A DNA stretch of 64,000 nucleotides from assembly GCF_000721075.1 (NCBI RefSeq), contig NZ_JOEQ01000009.1, forward strand, positions 1 through 64,000, in the 5' to 3' direction. How positions within the stretch are numbered: position 1 is the first letter of the stretch; every line of letters begins with the position of its first letter. Below, piece by piece: positions 1 to 8,539 of this stretch. The DNA comes from Streptosporangium amethystogenes. GTDB taxonomy: Bacteria; Actinomycetota; Actinomycetes; Streptosporangiales; Streptosporangiaceae. Made by a program: the position numbers and the translations under genes. The notes beneath the pieces were generated by a model. It had not been told where the DNA came from. It was given only the letters and a program-made list of their open reading frames with translations, and made no database searches.

Positions 1-854
1 CACCCCGGTAGAGGTGGAGGTGCGCACCCGCCAGCGGATCAGCCATCCGTCCTTCAGTTTGCCCGAGGTCACCGTGGGTGTTTGCAGCCAGCACTTGCTC
101 GATGTCGAGCAGCTCGAGGTGGACAGATCACCGGAACCAGACCAGATCAGTCCTGAACCTTGGCCGGCGGCTGCTGGGTCGTGTTCGACCTGTGTCTCCA
201 GCCGGAGCTGCCGTGATTCCGGGTCGGCGCCGTAGGCGGTGAACGACGGCTGAGTCGAGTCGCCGACACCGCCGACACCGTCGGTAGGGATGCAGCGGAT
301 TGAGCCCTGGCATCGCCTGCGCCGTGCTGGAAGGACGCGTTGTTGCTCGATGCGGAGACCTTGCTGAATTCTGCGGCCTGCGCTCGCACCGTGGAAGCCT
401 GAGAGACGTCGGCTTGAGTACCACGAGCACCGGGTCCTTGCGCTTCCCAGGGCAACGGGGGCGGAAAGTTCAGTCCGTTGGTCGCCGGCTTGTCGCTCAC
501 GCTGGGAGTCTTCTCCAACGGCAGTGAGTCCTTCGGCCGCTTGCCGTCGCCAGGCCTCCCTATACCGTCGGGCTGCGTCGTATCCGAATTCACGAGGTGA
601 GGAAGGCCGTCGGCAGAGCCCGAGCTCTGGGTCGGAACCGCCGTCGAGGTGCCTGAGGTCGGCGACCCCGGGATGTCCAGTCGCGCCGGAGGGGGATCGG
701 CGGTCACTGCCATGGCCTCCAACGGGAGGAAACTGGGCAATATCGCAATCACCACGGCGACAGCTGTACCGGTTATCCAACGTGATGGACCGCTTCGGCC
801 GAGCCCGAAGTGGCTCCGGCCCAGCACATTCTCACGACCCCGTGCACGCAGCAT
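1..854 (-). CDS. Secreted wall-type protein, N-terminal part, frame-disrupted and cut by window edge
   Basis: The ATG at 852-854 opens a basic leader followed by a hydrophobic segment and an AMA cleavage-like site (signal peptide, about residues 1-50). About 150 residues of Pro/Ser/Thr-rich linker follow. This frame stops at 147, but at about 250-262 the protein-like signal moves to another minus frame that stays open to base 1. That frame reads YGADPESRQL, VEHDPAAAGQGSGLIWSG and LKDGWLIRWRVR, as in the Ig-like repeats of actinobacterial secreted RHS/DNRLRE-type proteins. I infer one exported, cell-surface gene with a single indel; its C-terminus lies outside the window. A TTG start at 962 is possible but would put 36 extra residues before the leader. 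The family assignment is tentative. Confidence 0.55.
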
Positions 855-950
855 CGCCACGCCTCGCAATTCGTAAAGAAGAAAGCCCCGTATTGGCCGT
901 GGCGAGCGCCATAAGCCGTATATAAAGACAGGTGCAGTTGTATCGAAATT

Positions 951-971
951 AAGATCTTTCAACTAGATCTT
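951..971. promoter_or_regulatory. Perfect inverted repeat upstream of the first gene
   Basis: AAGATCT, seven bases, then AGATCTT: perfect 7-bp arms in an AT-rich patch about 100 bp upstream of the ATG at 854. It could be an operator or a small hairpin. No regulator gene lies next to it, so its role is unknown. Confidence 0.3.
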
Positions 972-1085
972 GACAATCCCGATATAACGATCATCTAGGT
1001 GCGGCTTGACCTGTACGGGGAAGTAGGTGCTGGTCATGGTGTCAGCGGTGCGGCGGTGACCACTAAAAAGTGACGCAAATCACAT

Positions 1086-1258
1086 CTAGGTGTTCGAGGG
1101 GATCAGTTCCAGGCGGCGGAGCAGCGGCACGGTCATCATCGTGGCGATCAACGCCATGAGCACGAGCACGGTGAAGGTACCCGGGCTGATGACCCCGGTG
1201 CCCAGCGCTACGATCTCGGTCACGCCCCGGGCGTTCATGAGCACGCCGCCCGGGCAGG
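1086..1258 (-). pseudogene. C-terminal remnant of a cation:proton antiporter
   Basis: A minus-strand frame without a start codon ends at the stop 1086-1088. It encodes GGVLMNARGVTEIVALG followed by a hydrophobic helix ending in MTVPLLRRLELIP. The MNARG(V/L)TE segment and the following membrane helix are typical of the last part of the membrane domain of CPA-type Na+/H+ antiporters. The roughly 350 residues expected upstream are missing; another small reading frame runs into the fragment. This is a decayed gene end, not a functional transporter. Confidence 0.55.
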
Positions 1259-1564
1259 CCACCGACCCAGACCGAGCCGCAGCAACGTGTCCCGCAGCCG
1301 GGTGAGGGCAAGCGCCTCGTTCTGCCGGCGTTCCCGCTGAAGGCAGGCCGCGGCAGCCTGCGTGATCGGATTCATCTCACGTTTCCTTCGATCCGGCCGG
1401 GTGCGTTCACTTTCGACCATGCCAAGTGGGTCTTCTATGCCGCCACCGCCTACACCTGGCTCGATGGCAAGCCTTGACCGTGTTCCCTCGAAGGCCATTG
1501 CGATGAGGGCGATCCCCATGAGGGTGAGGCTCAGTCGATAAATCGGATCCGCGCGTAGCCTCAC
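1235..1564 (-). CDS. Small hypothetical protein with one membrane segment
   Basis: The frame opens at GTG 1564 and encodes 109 residues: a short N-terminal hydrophobic helix (LTLMGIALIAMAF, about residues 14-26), a charged linker, then an Ala/Arg/Leu-rich amphipathic helix. An internal ATG at 1373-1375 has a much better ribosome-binding site (AAGGAAA about 7 bases upstream). The expressed product may therefore be only the last 46 residues. The 3' end runs into the antiporter remnant in another frame, so its C-terminus is probably not original. No family recognised. Confidence 0.3.
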   Translation of the reverse strand: MRLRADPIYRLSLTLMGIALIAMAFEGTRSRLAIEPGVGGGGIEDPLGMVESERTRPDRRKREMNPITQAAAACLQRERRQNEALALTRLRDTLLRLGLGRWPARAACS

Positions 1565-1777
1565 GATCTCATTTTAAAGTTCGCCCCTGAGGGAATGGCT
1601 CGCTGAGGGTGGGTGTTCTGTTCGCCTTCTCGACCCTTCAGAAAAGTACGCGTGCGCCCTGTCTGTTACGGTCGCCGATACCGTTTCTGGCGGCTCGCCG
1701 CGCTTGTCATGGGCGGCCACCCGACCGCGTGGTGCGGTGGCGCCGCACCGCGCGACGGTCAAGACCTCGGGACCCGA

Positions 1778-2117
1778 TCAGTCCTGTGGGCCGAATACCT
1801 GCTGGATGGTGCCCTCACCCTCGCTGATGATCTTCCAGAAGCGCCGGGAGATCTCGACGGCCTCCTCCTTCGAGCGCACCTCGATGAGCGTGAAGTTGAC
1901 GACGGCCTCCTTGGCCTCGGTGAACGGCCCGTCGGTGACGGTCATCTCGCCACCGGAGGCCGAGACGTGGAGGCCGGCCGGGCCCAGGCCACCGGGTCGC
2001 CGGCAGCACCCCTGCCCCGGTCGTCTCCTCGACGAACGCGGCCATCTCCGCGTGGACCCCCTCGCTCGGGAGTGCCGCGTCGCCGCCCTTGGTCGTCACC
2101 AGGAACTGCATCGTCAT
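1778..2117 (-). pseudogene. YCII-related (DGPF) protein, single-base frameshift
   Basis: It starts at ATG 2115-2117 behind an AAGGAG ribosome-binding site with MTMQFLVTTKGGD, the usual N-terminus of YCII-family proteins of about 110 residues. The frame is lost at a GGG run (1994-1996, plus strand). Removing one base there restores TGGLGPAGLHVSASGGEM, then TVTDGPFTEAKEAVV and a tail ending at the stop 1778-1780, which is a complete YCII protein. In other actinomycetes these genes often sit beside ECF sigma factors, but none is visible here. The defect could be a true mutation or a sequencing error in a short homopolymer. Confidence 0.75.
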
Positions 2118-2385
2118 ATCTCCTTCGGGTGATCGGAGAACCGATCCTCGGCGGTCTCCGGCTACGCGTCGATCCGGACCGGCGGAAATCGACATGCCCA
2201 GCCTGACCTGGGCCGCGGTCTGATCTGACAGGGAATGCGGGTGGGAAGACGTGTTCGCAGCTCAGCGGGATGACGGTGGGCGGTGTCGATTCCCGCCCTC
2301 CTCGTTCGACGCGTCAGTGAGGCCGGGTGAGACCGGCGGACCGAATACGGCGACGGATCCCCGTCGCACCAGAGAGGAAGCAATC

Positions 2386-3039
2386 ATGACCGCCGTCCAG
2401 CCCGGCACCGTCACCCCCGTGACGCGCACCCTGCTCACCTGCTCCGTCGCCGCCGCGGCCCTCTTCACGGTCGTGTCGCTGGCCCAGGCCTTCACCCGCG
2501 AGGGCTTCGACCTGACGCGTCACCCCCTGAGCATGCTGAGCACCGGCGATCTGGGCTGGCTGCAGATCGCCAACTTCCTGGTCAGCGGGGCTCTGACGGT
2601 CGCCGGTGCGATCGGCCTGCGCCGCGTGCTGCGCGGCACGCCCGGCGGCACCTGGGCGCCCAGGCTGATCCTGGTCAACGGCGTCGCGACGGCCGCCGCC
2701 GGGGTGTTCGTCATGGACCCGGGCGACGGTTTCCCGGCCGGAACCCCGCTGGGCCAGCCGACCACGATGAGCGGGAGCGCCCTTCTGCACATGGTCGTCG
2801 GATCCATCGCGTTCACCGCGCTCATCGCCGCCTGCTTCGTGCTGGGCCGCCACTTCTCCCGCGCCGGCCGTCCCGGCTTCGCCGCCGCCTCGCGGCTCAG
2901 CGGCCTGGCCCTCGCCCTCGGCGACGTCTGGGCGATGTCGGGCGGGCAGGCGGGATCGCTGACCCTGGCCATCGGCGCGATCACCGCGATGCTGTGGGTC
3001 GCCGTGGTGGCGGCGGACCAACTGGCCTCGCTCCGCTAG
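2386..3039 (+). CDS. DUF998 family integral membrane protein
   Basis: The protein has 217 residues and about six hydrophobic segments. The family signature HPLSMLSTGDLGWLQIANF lies at about residues 45-63, just after the first helix. The start is the ATG behind GAGGAAG. DUF998 proteins are polytopic membrane proteins of unknown function, common in actinobacteria. A second copy lies at 7387-8070 and carries almost the same signature. The gene stands alone, divergent from the broken YCII gene; no operator was recognised in the 268-bp gap. Confidence 0.88.
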   Translation: MTAVQPGTVTPVTRTLLTCSVAAAALFTVVSLAQAFTREGFDLTRHPLSMLSTGDLGWLQIANFLVSGALTVAGAIGLRRVLRGTPGGTWAPRLILVNGVATAAAGVFVMDPGDGFPAGTPLGQPTTMSGSALLHMVVGSIAFTALIAACFVLGRHFSRAGRPGFAAASRLSGLALALGDVWAMSGGQAGSLTLAIGAITAMLWVAVVAADQLASLR

Positions 3040-3376
3040 GGACGCTCCATCCCCGGCCCCGCGGAACCGCGTGCACCTCCTGCGAGTGGCCGTCCAGGGG
3101 GGCGGCCAGCGCGGGACGGTCGGGCCTGCTCAGGTCCCACAGCCCTTGCCGGTGGTGAGCAGGGTGCGGCGTAGCAGCCTGTGACCATGACGGGGTACGA
3201 CCTGCGGGCCCGAGGGCCTCGGGCCGATCGGCCAGAACGCCGGCATCGCTCAGTGTGGGTGTCAATCACGCGTCAGGGTTTCGCTGACCGGCGTCTAGAT
3301 CCCGTATCGGTCGCATTCGTACTGTTTGCCCGACCGTAGCGTCGCTTTCTGTACGAGTTCTCCAAGGAGGAATCAC
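3040..3376. other. Intergenic stretch without a recognised gene
   Basis: No frame on either strand looks protein-like here, and no clear hairpin or tandem repeat is visible. It presumably carries the end of the DUF998 transcript and the promoter of the next gene, whose AAGGAGG ribosome-binding site lies at 3364-3370. Confidence 0.4.
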
Positions 3377-3637
3377 ATGTCAGAAGCGCCGTTGTTCGTC
3401 CCGGTCCGGAAGGGGCGGTTCACCGTCTCGCTGCGGCTGTTCCGTACGGCTGCGGGCAGGAGAACCGGGGTGGCCTTCTCCTCTTCGTTGCGCCTGGCCA
3501 ATGCGCTCGGTACCGGGCAGGAATGGGTACGGCTCAGCGAGCCCGCCCTGCGCGGCATGATCCAGGACCTGGACGTCGTCGGCATCGTCGTCGACCCGGC
3601 CGGGACGATGATCCCCTCCGCCGCCGGAGCCGCCTGA
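3377..3637 (+). CDS. SAV_915 family protein
   Basis: Small soluble protein of 86 residues. The ATG at 3377 has a near-perfect AAGGAGG ribosome-binding site seven bases upstream, so upstream in-frame codons are ignored. The layout FVPVRKGRFTVSLRLFR, then a LANALGTGQEWVRLSEPALR segment and a C-terminal VVGIVVDPAG strand, matches the SAV_915 family of streptomycetes and relatives. That family's function is unknown, although these proteins resemble SseB-type folds. It appears monocistronic. Confidence 0.8.
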   Translation: MSEAPLFVPVRKGRFTVSLRLFRTAAGRRTGVAFSSSLRLANALGTGQEWVRLSEPALRGMIQDLDVVGIVVDPAGTMIPSAAGAA

Positions 3638-3944
3638 TGTGCGTCCTCGAACAGGACCTCGCGAGCCGGACCGCCGACAGGTCGCACGGCCCCCGGCCGG
3701 CAGGCCTCGTACTGCCGGCGAGGCCCGGTACCGGGGACGATGACCTCGGATCGTAAGCCGCCGGGCGCACAACCGGGCCAGTTCGGTGAGCTTCTCCTCG
3801 TCGTCCTGCGGCCGGTCTCTGGAGGTGACGGCCCGCAGCAGGGCGACGGCCTCAGGTAACGGACATCACCGGTCCGCTCGCTTCGCGAAGGAAGGCGCGG
3901 ACCCGGTGTGGCGAGCCTGTCGTGCTCTCCTGGTGGACATCGGG
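3638..3944. other. Intergenic stretch, possible decayed minus-strand fragment
   Basis: About 40 codons on the minus strand (about 3845-3725) look protein-like (PEAVALLRAVTSRDRPQDDE), but they begin at a stop and lack a start codon. They lie just downstream of the DUF4132 gene and could be a remnant of a partner gene. Nothing else is recognisable. Confidence 0.2.
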
Positions 3945-6440
3945 TCAGACCTTGATCTGGCGGGTGATGGACGGGTCGGTGATGGCGGTGTCGTCGGCCA
4001 GCAGGAACGCCTTGGAGATGATGACCGACAGCATGCCGCCCTCCTCCTCGAACGGGAGGAATACCTGGTCGGACCCGCTGCGGGGGACGATGCAGAGATA
4101 GGCGTCGTTGGGCTCCATCAGGATGTTGCCCGATCCCAGGTGGATCCGGTAGGTACGCAGGTCACCACGGACCCGCAGGAAGCGGTCGGTGAGTTCGGCC
4201 CGGTCGGCGATGCGCAGGCGGGGGAGCAGCCGCCTCAGGGCGTCGCGGCGGATCTCGGCGGTCTCGCCGAGGTCGCCGAAGTTGTAGGAGTGCCAGTAGT
4301 CACCCTGCCCTTCGGGTTCGAGGCCGAGGGAGGAGACGCCGACGGCGAGATCGGCGTCACGCATGACCTCCGACAGCACCAGCGACGGCACCTCGGTCAG
4401 CGGCGCCGGTCTGCGGAACTCCTCCCGCGACGACTCCTCGTCGGCGCGATAGAACCGGATCGGGCCGCTGAGGCAGAACGCGGCGGTGCCGCCACCGTCG
4501 GTCTCCCAGGACTCCCAGGGCAGGTGCATGTCCCAGCGCGCCTGCCAGCCGAGGACGTCCTTGACGGCCTCGCCCTGCTCCGAGCCGCCCGCCGCGTCCC
4601 AGTGGCCGAGCGAGAGACCGGTCCAGCCGCGTTCGGACAGCAGTGCCTTGGCCTGGCCGTACCGCAGCCTGTGCCCGGCGAAGCGGTTGGAGAGCGTCCC
4701 GGATCGCTCCTCGGCCGGGGTGAGCAGGTAGACCTCGCGAAAGACCTGCTTGAACGGCTGCCGTGCCCCGACCTCCAGGAGGTGGTCGCGCCAGGCACGG
4801 ACCTCCTCGACGGTCTCCCTGATGGGGTGCCAGAGCCGCATCGGGGTGTCGGCACGGGGTTGGATGCGGCGACCGGGCGGATCGGTGAGCTCCCAGCCGT
4901 CGCCGGACCTGACCGGTATCCCGGCGGGGCCCTGCAGGATCTGCCAGATCAGCCGCCTGCCGTGGACGCCGGTGACGGGGTGGTCGAGGAAGAACTCCTC
5001 GACCTGACTCCAGCGCCAGAGTCGGTCTTCGGCCAGCGCCCGCTCGACGCGGAACCGTTCGGCGGGCAGGGTCCCGCGGATCTCCTTGAGCGTGTTCCTG
5101 AACTCGGAGAGCAGCCCGCCGTGGCTCTCCCTGACCGCTTTCGGCGCCGACTTAACTGGTTTGCCCGCCGGGCTGAGGAAGGTCAGCAGCGGTGTGCCCG
5201 TCTCGTCCAGCGCCAGCCGGATGACATGCTCGCCCGCCCTCTCCTCCCGTACGCCGTCCGGGCCGAGCCCGAACGTCGGCGCGGTCCGGTCGAGGAGCTG
5301 CTCGCGGCTGAGCCCGGCCTGGGCGGCCACCGTGTCCAGCAGCTGTGCGACCTTCGTCAGAATCAACTTCTTCCTGACCTTGGCCTGTATCCGGGCCAGC
5401 GGAGCCACCACCTCCAGACCGCCATGCCGGCCCAGTACGAGCAGGGCGGCGTTGACCAGCATCTCGCAGCGCGAGTTGGGGCCGGACCCGCCCATCCCGA
5501 TGCCCGCCGCCAGCGCCACCTCCCCGAGCAGTGGGACCGTCCACGGCTCGTCGATCAGCTCGCAGGTCCACACCATGCCGCGCAGCAGCGTGGCGGTGCG
5601 CCCATGAAGGTACGTCGTCGTGGTCCACGTGCGATCGCCATATCGGTGCTGGACCGACGACTCCCGATAGGCGGGCACCCGATCCAGGATCTCCCGGATG
5701 AGCACGACGGCCTCCGGTGTGAGCAGGTCGGCGGCCTGCCCGAGCCAGGCGGCCTTGGGGCGCGCCGAGGTGGCGGTCATCCAGTGGCGCATCAGGGAGG
5801 ACGTCCGCGGGTCGCCGAGGCGTGAGCCGTAATCGGCGGCCATCAGGACGGCGAAACCGTCGCCGCCGCCGGCCAGGCAGGTGGTGACCGTTACCGGGTC
5901 GTTCTCGGCGTGCCCGGCCAGGAAGATGTCCAGGTCGCGCTTGAACGGCGAGCTGGAGTGCCATGGGGAGCCGGTCATGATCTCCTGGATCTGGCACATC
6001 AGGGGAAGATGACGGCGTTGTTCCTCGGGGGTGAGCCTCTTGGTGACCGCCCACGGGATGGCCAGCGGGGACTGATAGCTGTAATCGTGCCGGATGGGCT
6101 CGACCGCCGCCCGCCAGAGCAACTCGATCTCGTCGCCGGTCCAGGCGAGCTTCCGCTCGGCGACCCGCAGGGCCAGCAGCGCGGGGTCGGGGCGGTGGTC
6201 GTGTTCGCGGTCGCGGGGCACGCTCATCCGCAACTGCGCCCACACTCCCACCGCGCGCCACTGCGCGTCGTCGAGATCGGGCCCGAGCGCGGCGGTGACC
6301 GTCTCGGTGAACGTCGGCGCGGGCCAGCACTGCTCCGGCACGTAGAACGCGTCGAGCCGGGCGAACATGTCAGCGTGGGTCCGGTCGAGGTCGCCGAGCC
6401 AGCCGAGCTGCTCGGCGGAGAGCTCGTCGAGAAGGCCCAT
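3945..6440 (-). CDS. DUF4132 domain-containing protein
   Basis: Large cytoplasmic protein of 831 residues from the ATG at 6440; an upstream TTG at 6506 would add 22 residues of poor quality. There is no signal peptide or membrane segment. The N-terminal two thirds are helical and Leu/Arg-rich. The C-terminal third has the WGWS-like aromatic-rich pattern of DUF4132, including GHRLRYGQAKALLSERGW, WDMHLPWESW and a DLAVGVSSLGLEPEG segment. DUF4132 has no established activity; genes of this family are often found with MoxR ATPase and VWA genes. In this window such a pair lies 28 kb away at 34.7-36.9 kb. No ribosome-binding site is obvious at the chosen start. Confidence 0.8.
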   Translation of the reverse strand: MGLLDELSAEQLGWLGDLDRTHADMFARLDAFYVPEQCWPAPTFTETVTAALGPDLDDAQWRAVGVWAQLRMSVPRDREHDHRPDPALLALRVAERKLAWTGDEIELLWRAAVEPIRHDYSYQSPLAIPWAVTKRLTPEEQRRHLPLMCQIQEIMTGSPWHSSSPFKRDLDIFLAGHAENDPVTVTTCLAGGGDGFAVLMAADYGSRLGDPRTSSLMRHWMTATSARPKAAWLGQAADLLTPEAVVLIREILDRVPAYRESSVQHRYGDRTWTTTTYLHGRTATLLRGMVWTCELIDEPWTVPLLGEVALAAGIGMGGSGPNSRCEMLVNAALLVLGRHGGLEVVAPLARIQAKVRKKLILTKVAQLLDTVAAQAGLSREQLLDRTAPTFGLGPDGVREERAGEHVIRLALDETGTPLLTFLSPAGKPVKSAPKAVRESHGGLLSEFRNTLKEIRGTLPAERFRVERALAEDRLWRWSQVEEFFLDHPVTGVHGRRLIWQILQGPAGIPVRSGDGWELTDPPGRRIQPRADTPMRLWHPIRETVEEVRAWRDHLLEVGARQPFKQVFREVYLLTPAEERSGTLSNRFAGHRLRYGQAKALLSERGWTGLSLGHWDAAGGSEQGEAVKDVLGWQARWDMHLPWESWETDGGGTAAFCLSGPIRFYRADEESSREEFRRPAPLTEVPSLVLSEVMRDADLAVGVSSLGLEPEGQGDYWHSYNFGDLGETAEIRRDALRRLLPRLRIADRAELTDRFLRVRGDLRTYRIHLGSGNILMEPNDAYLCIVPRSGSDQVFLPFEEEGGMLSVIISKAFLLADDTAITDPSITRQIKV

Positions 6441-6580
6441 GTCAGAAGTCAACGGTCGTCTCCAGCGGTAGGGGGCACCGCAATGACTACCAGCCGGCTC
6501 CGACAAACCGGCTGCCCGTCCCGGTCACGGAACAGCCGTGTCAGGGCCGCGCGTGGCCTGGACCCCGCCGGGTTAGCGGC

Positions 6581-7255
6581 TCAGGTCGGGTGGGGCAGGG
6601 GCCGGCGGGCCAGGGCTGCGGCCGTGCCGTCGATCAGGGCTCGGAGGCCGTGTTCGAAGGCGTCCTCGCCGGGCGAACCACCGCTCTCGCGGAGCGCCGC
6701 GAGCAAGGTGGCCCCCGTACCCCCGTCGAGCAGTCCGGCCAGCGCCGCGGGCCGGTCCGCGGGCGTGCCCGCGTGCTCCTGGCGTTCGGTCTGCTCCTGG
6801 AGGACGCATCCGTTGACGTAACGGGTGAGGGCCGTGATCGTGCGCAGTGCCAGGACCGGGGTGAAGCCGCGGTCGACCATGGCGGCCATCTCCTCGTCGA
6901 ACATCCTGATCGTCGCCGGGCTCAGGGCGGCGGCACCGGAGACGATGCGGGCGCCGTCGCGGTGGGCGAGCAGGGAGCCGCGGTACGCGCGGGCACGGCG
7001 GGTGAGCCAGTCCTGCCAGGACTCGCCGTCGCGGGGCGGGCCCATACCGGCTGCCAGGACGATCGCGTCGGCCATCCCGTCGAGCAACTCCTGCTTGTTG
7101 CGCAGGTGCCAGTAGAGCGCCGGCGACTGGACGCCCAGCTCCGAGGCGAGCCGGCGCACCGTCAGTCCGTCCAGGCCGACCTCGTCGAGCAGCCGCAGCG
7201 CTGTATCGATCATCGTCTGCCGGGTCAGGCCGGCTCCCCGTTTGTTCTCACCCAT
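6581..7255 (-). CDS. TetR family repressor (TetR_C class)
   Basis: The protein has 224 residues. An N-terminal helix-turn-helix (TRQTMIDTALRLLDEVG, LTVRRLASELGVQSPALYWH, residues about 15-60) is followed by an all-helical ligand domain of the class found in tetracycline repressor (TetR_C). The ATG at 7253-7255 was chosen over an upstream codon because the HTH starts at normal spacing from it. Its ribosome-binding sequence AAGGTG overlaps the first of two mirrored operators (7265-7316). It is transcribed divergently from a DUF998 membrane protein, which is its likely target together with itself. The ligand is unknown. Confidence 0.9.
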   Translation of the reverse strand: MGENKRGAGLTRQTMIDTALRLLDEVGLDGLTVRRLASELGVQSPALYWHLRNKQELLDGMADAIVLAAGMGPPRDGESWQDWLTRRARAYRGSLLAHRDGARIVSGAAALSPATIRMFDEEMAAMVDRGFTPVLALRTITALTRYVNGCVLQEQTERQEHAGTPADRPAALAGLLDGGTGATLLAALRESGGSPGEDAFEHGLRALIDGTAAALARRPLPHPT

Positions 7256-7264
7256 CGGTTGACA

Positions 7265-7316
7265 CCTTAGCAGCGCTAAGGAAGCATGACGGCGACGTGC
7301 CTTAGCGCTGCTAAGG
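7265..7316. promoter_or_regulatory. Twin 17-bp operators for the TetR/DUF998 divergent promoter
   Basis: Site 1, 7265-7281, is CCTTAGCAGCGCTAAGG. Site 2, 7300-7316, is CCTTAGCGCTGCTAAGG, the exact reverse complement of site 1. Each is near-palindromic (CCTTAGC...GCTAAGG), with centres 35 bp apart. They fill the divergent promoter between the repressor and the DUF998 gene, and site 1 reaches the repressor's ribosome-binding site. Autoregulation plus control of the neighbour is inferred. Confidence 0.8.
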
Positions 7317-7386
7317 AATGCTTGCGCACCGGACACCACGCGGAGCCGGGGCCGGATCGCGAAGGCCGGTCACAGAGGGGAGAGCC

Positions 7387-8070
7387 ATGTCCAACATGCG
7401 AGAACAGCGGCTGACCAGGGCGCTGCTGAACTGTGGTGCCGTAGCCGGACCGATGTTCATCCTCGCGGTCGTGATCCAGGACTACACGCGCGTGGGTTTC
7501 GACCCCAGGCGGCAGCCGCTCAGCATGCTGAGCCTGGGCGACCTGGGATGGGTCCAGATCGCCAACTTCGTCATCACCGGGCTGCTGAACATCGCGTTCG
7601 CGGTCGGGCTGTGGCGGGCGTTGCGTCCAGGCCATGGCGGGACCTGGGGGCCGCTACTCATCGGCGCGTACGGGACCGGCCTGGTCGGCGCCGGCCTCTT
7701 CCGCTTCGAACCGGCTTGGGGCTACCCGCCCGGTGCGCCGCAGGGTCCTCCCGATGCGCCCGGCTTGAGCTACATCCTGCACGGTGCCGCCTTCGGCGTG
7801 GTACTCGTCTCGCTGGTCGCGGCATGCTCCGTCTTCGCCCGTCATTTCGCCGTACGGGGAGAGCGCGGATGGGCACTCTACTGCGCGGCCACGGGTGTGG
7901 CGCTTCCCGCCCTCTACCTGCTGGCGGGACTGCTGTCGGACAACGGCGAGAACCCCCGGCCCCTGAGCCTGCTCCTGCGCGCCATCGCGCTCCTTGGCTG
8001 GGGATGGGCCGCTGTGCTCGCGGTGCGGGTACGCGCGTCCCACACGCCGACCGGGCCTGGCGTCGGGTGA
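7387..8070 (+). CDS. DUF998 family integral membrane protein, TetR-controlled
   Basis: The protein has 227 residues and about six membrane segments. The signature QPLSMLSLGDLGWVQIANF is close to that of the copy at 2386-3039. The chosen ATG follows AGGGGAGAGCC; an earlier ATG at 7318 lies next to operator 2 and would add an unlikely Arg-rich leader. Divergence from a TetR_C repressor with twin operators suggests inducible expression, perhaps in response to a small hydrophobic compound; this is inference. The molecular function of DUF998 is unknown. Confidence 0.88.
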   Translation: MSNMREQRLTRALLNCGAVAGPMFILAVVIQDYTRVGFDPRRQPLSMLSLGDLGWVQIANFVITGLLNIAFAVGLWRALRPGHGGTWGPLLIGAYGTGLVGAGLFRFEPAWGYPPGAPQGPPDAPGLSYILHGAAFGVVLVSLVAACSVFARHFAVRGERGWALYCAATGVALPALYLLAGLLSDNGENPRPLSLLLRAIALLGWGWAAVLAVRVRASHTPTGPGVG

Positions 8071-8097
8071 GGAAGGAGGTCGGAGGGACCGCCACCC

Positions 8098-8330
8098 TCA
8101 TTCCGTCGGTCCATGCTGCCCGAGGTCCGTCTCGATGAGCCGGCCGCCCCTGAGCTTCTTGAACGGCATCCTGAACATCTCCCGGGCCCTCGTATCCCAG
8201 GTCGGTGAGCGTGATCAGAGCGGTCTGGGTGGTGGCGAGCGACAGGGCTTCCACCAGGCCATGGGTACGGGCGCGGGTCAGGTCGTGCTCACGCCCCGGC
8301 CGGACCGCTGAACTTGATCTCTTTGCAAAG
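8098..8330 (-). mobile_element. Frameshifted DDE transposase remnant (IS5-like)
   Basis: Two adjoining minus-strand frames match the end of a DDE transposase. AVRPGREHDLTRARTHGL and LITLTDLGYEGPG lie in one frame; after a shift near 8170, EMFRMPFKKLRGGRLIETD follows and stops at 8098-8100. The order (DLGYEG, then a KK..GGRL segment) is that of DDE_Tnp_4/IS5-type enzymes. The catalytic N-terminal part and clear terminal inverted repeats are missing, so only about 75 codons of a dead insertion sequence remain in the 470-bp gap between the DUF998 and cyclase genes. Confidence 0.65.
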
Positions 8331-8539
8331 ACCGGTTCTAAGCGCCTGTCCAGAAGTTCTACGCGTAACGGGTGATGAGATCGCCGAGGCGGATGGGGAT
8401 TGACACGGGCCTCGCCGGGGGGGTGGATCGAGGTCGCTCACGCCGTCTCTCCGGCCCCGGCGAGATCATGTCAGAGGAGAGGGCGGGATACCCTGCCCGC
8501 GGTGCCTCGAATCACGTGACCGGAGGAGGCGATGCTGGG

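Noticed and set aside
970..988. TTGACA followed by TATAAC as a promoter
   Set aside because: The spacing is only 7 bp, far from the 16-18 bp needed, so it is not a normal sigma-70-type promoter.
3725..3845. Partner gene downstream of DUF4132
   Set aside because: Only about 40 protein-like codons without a start; too short to name.
3786..5825. Plus-strand open frame of 679 codons opposite the DUF4132 gene
   Set aside because: Antisense of a clear protein-coding gene with normal codon bias; the product is rich in Gly, Arg, Leu and Gln and has no recognisable motif.
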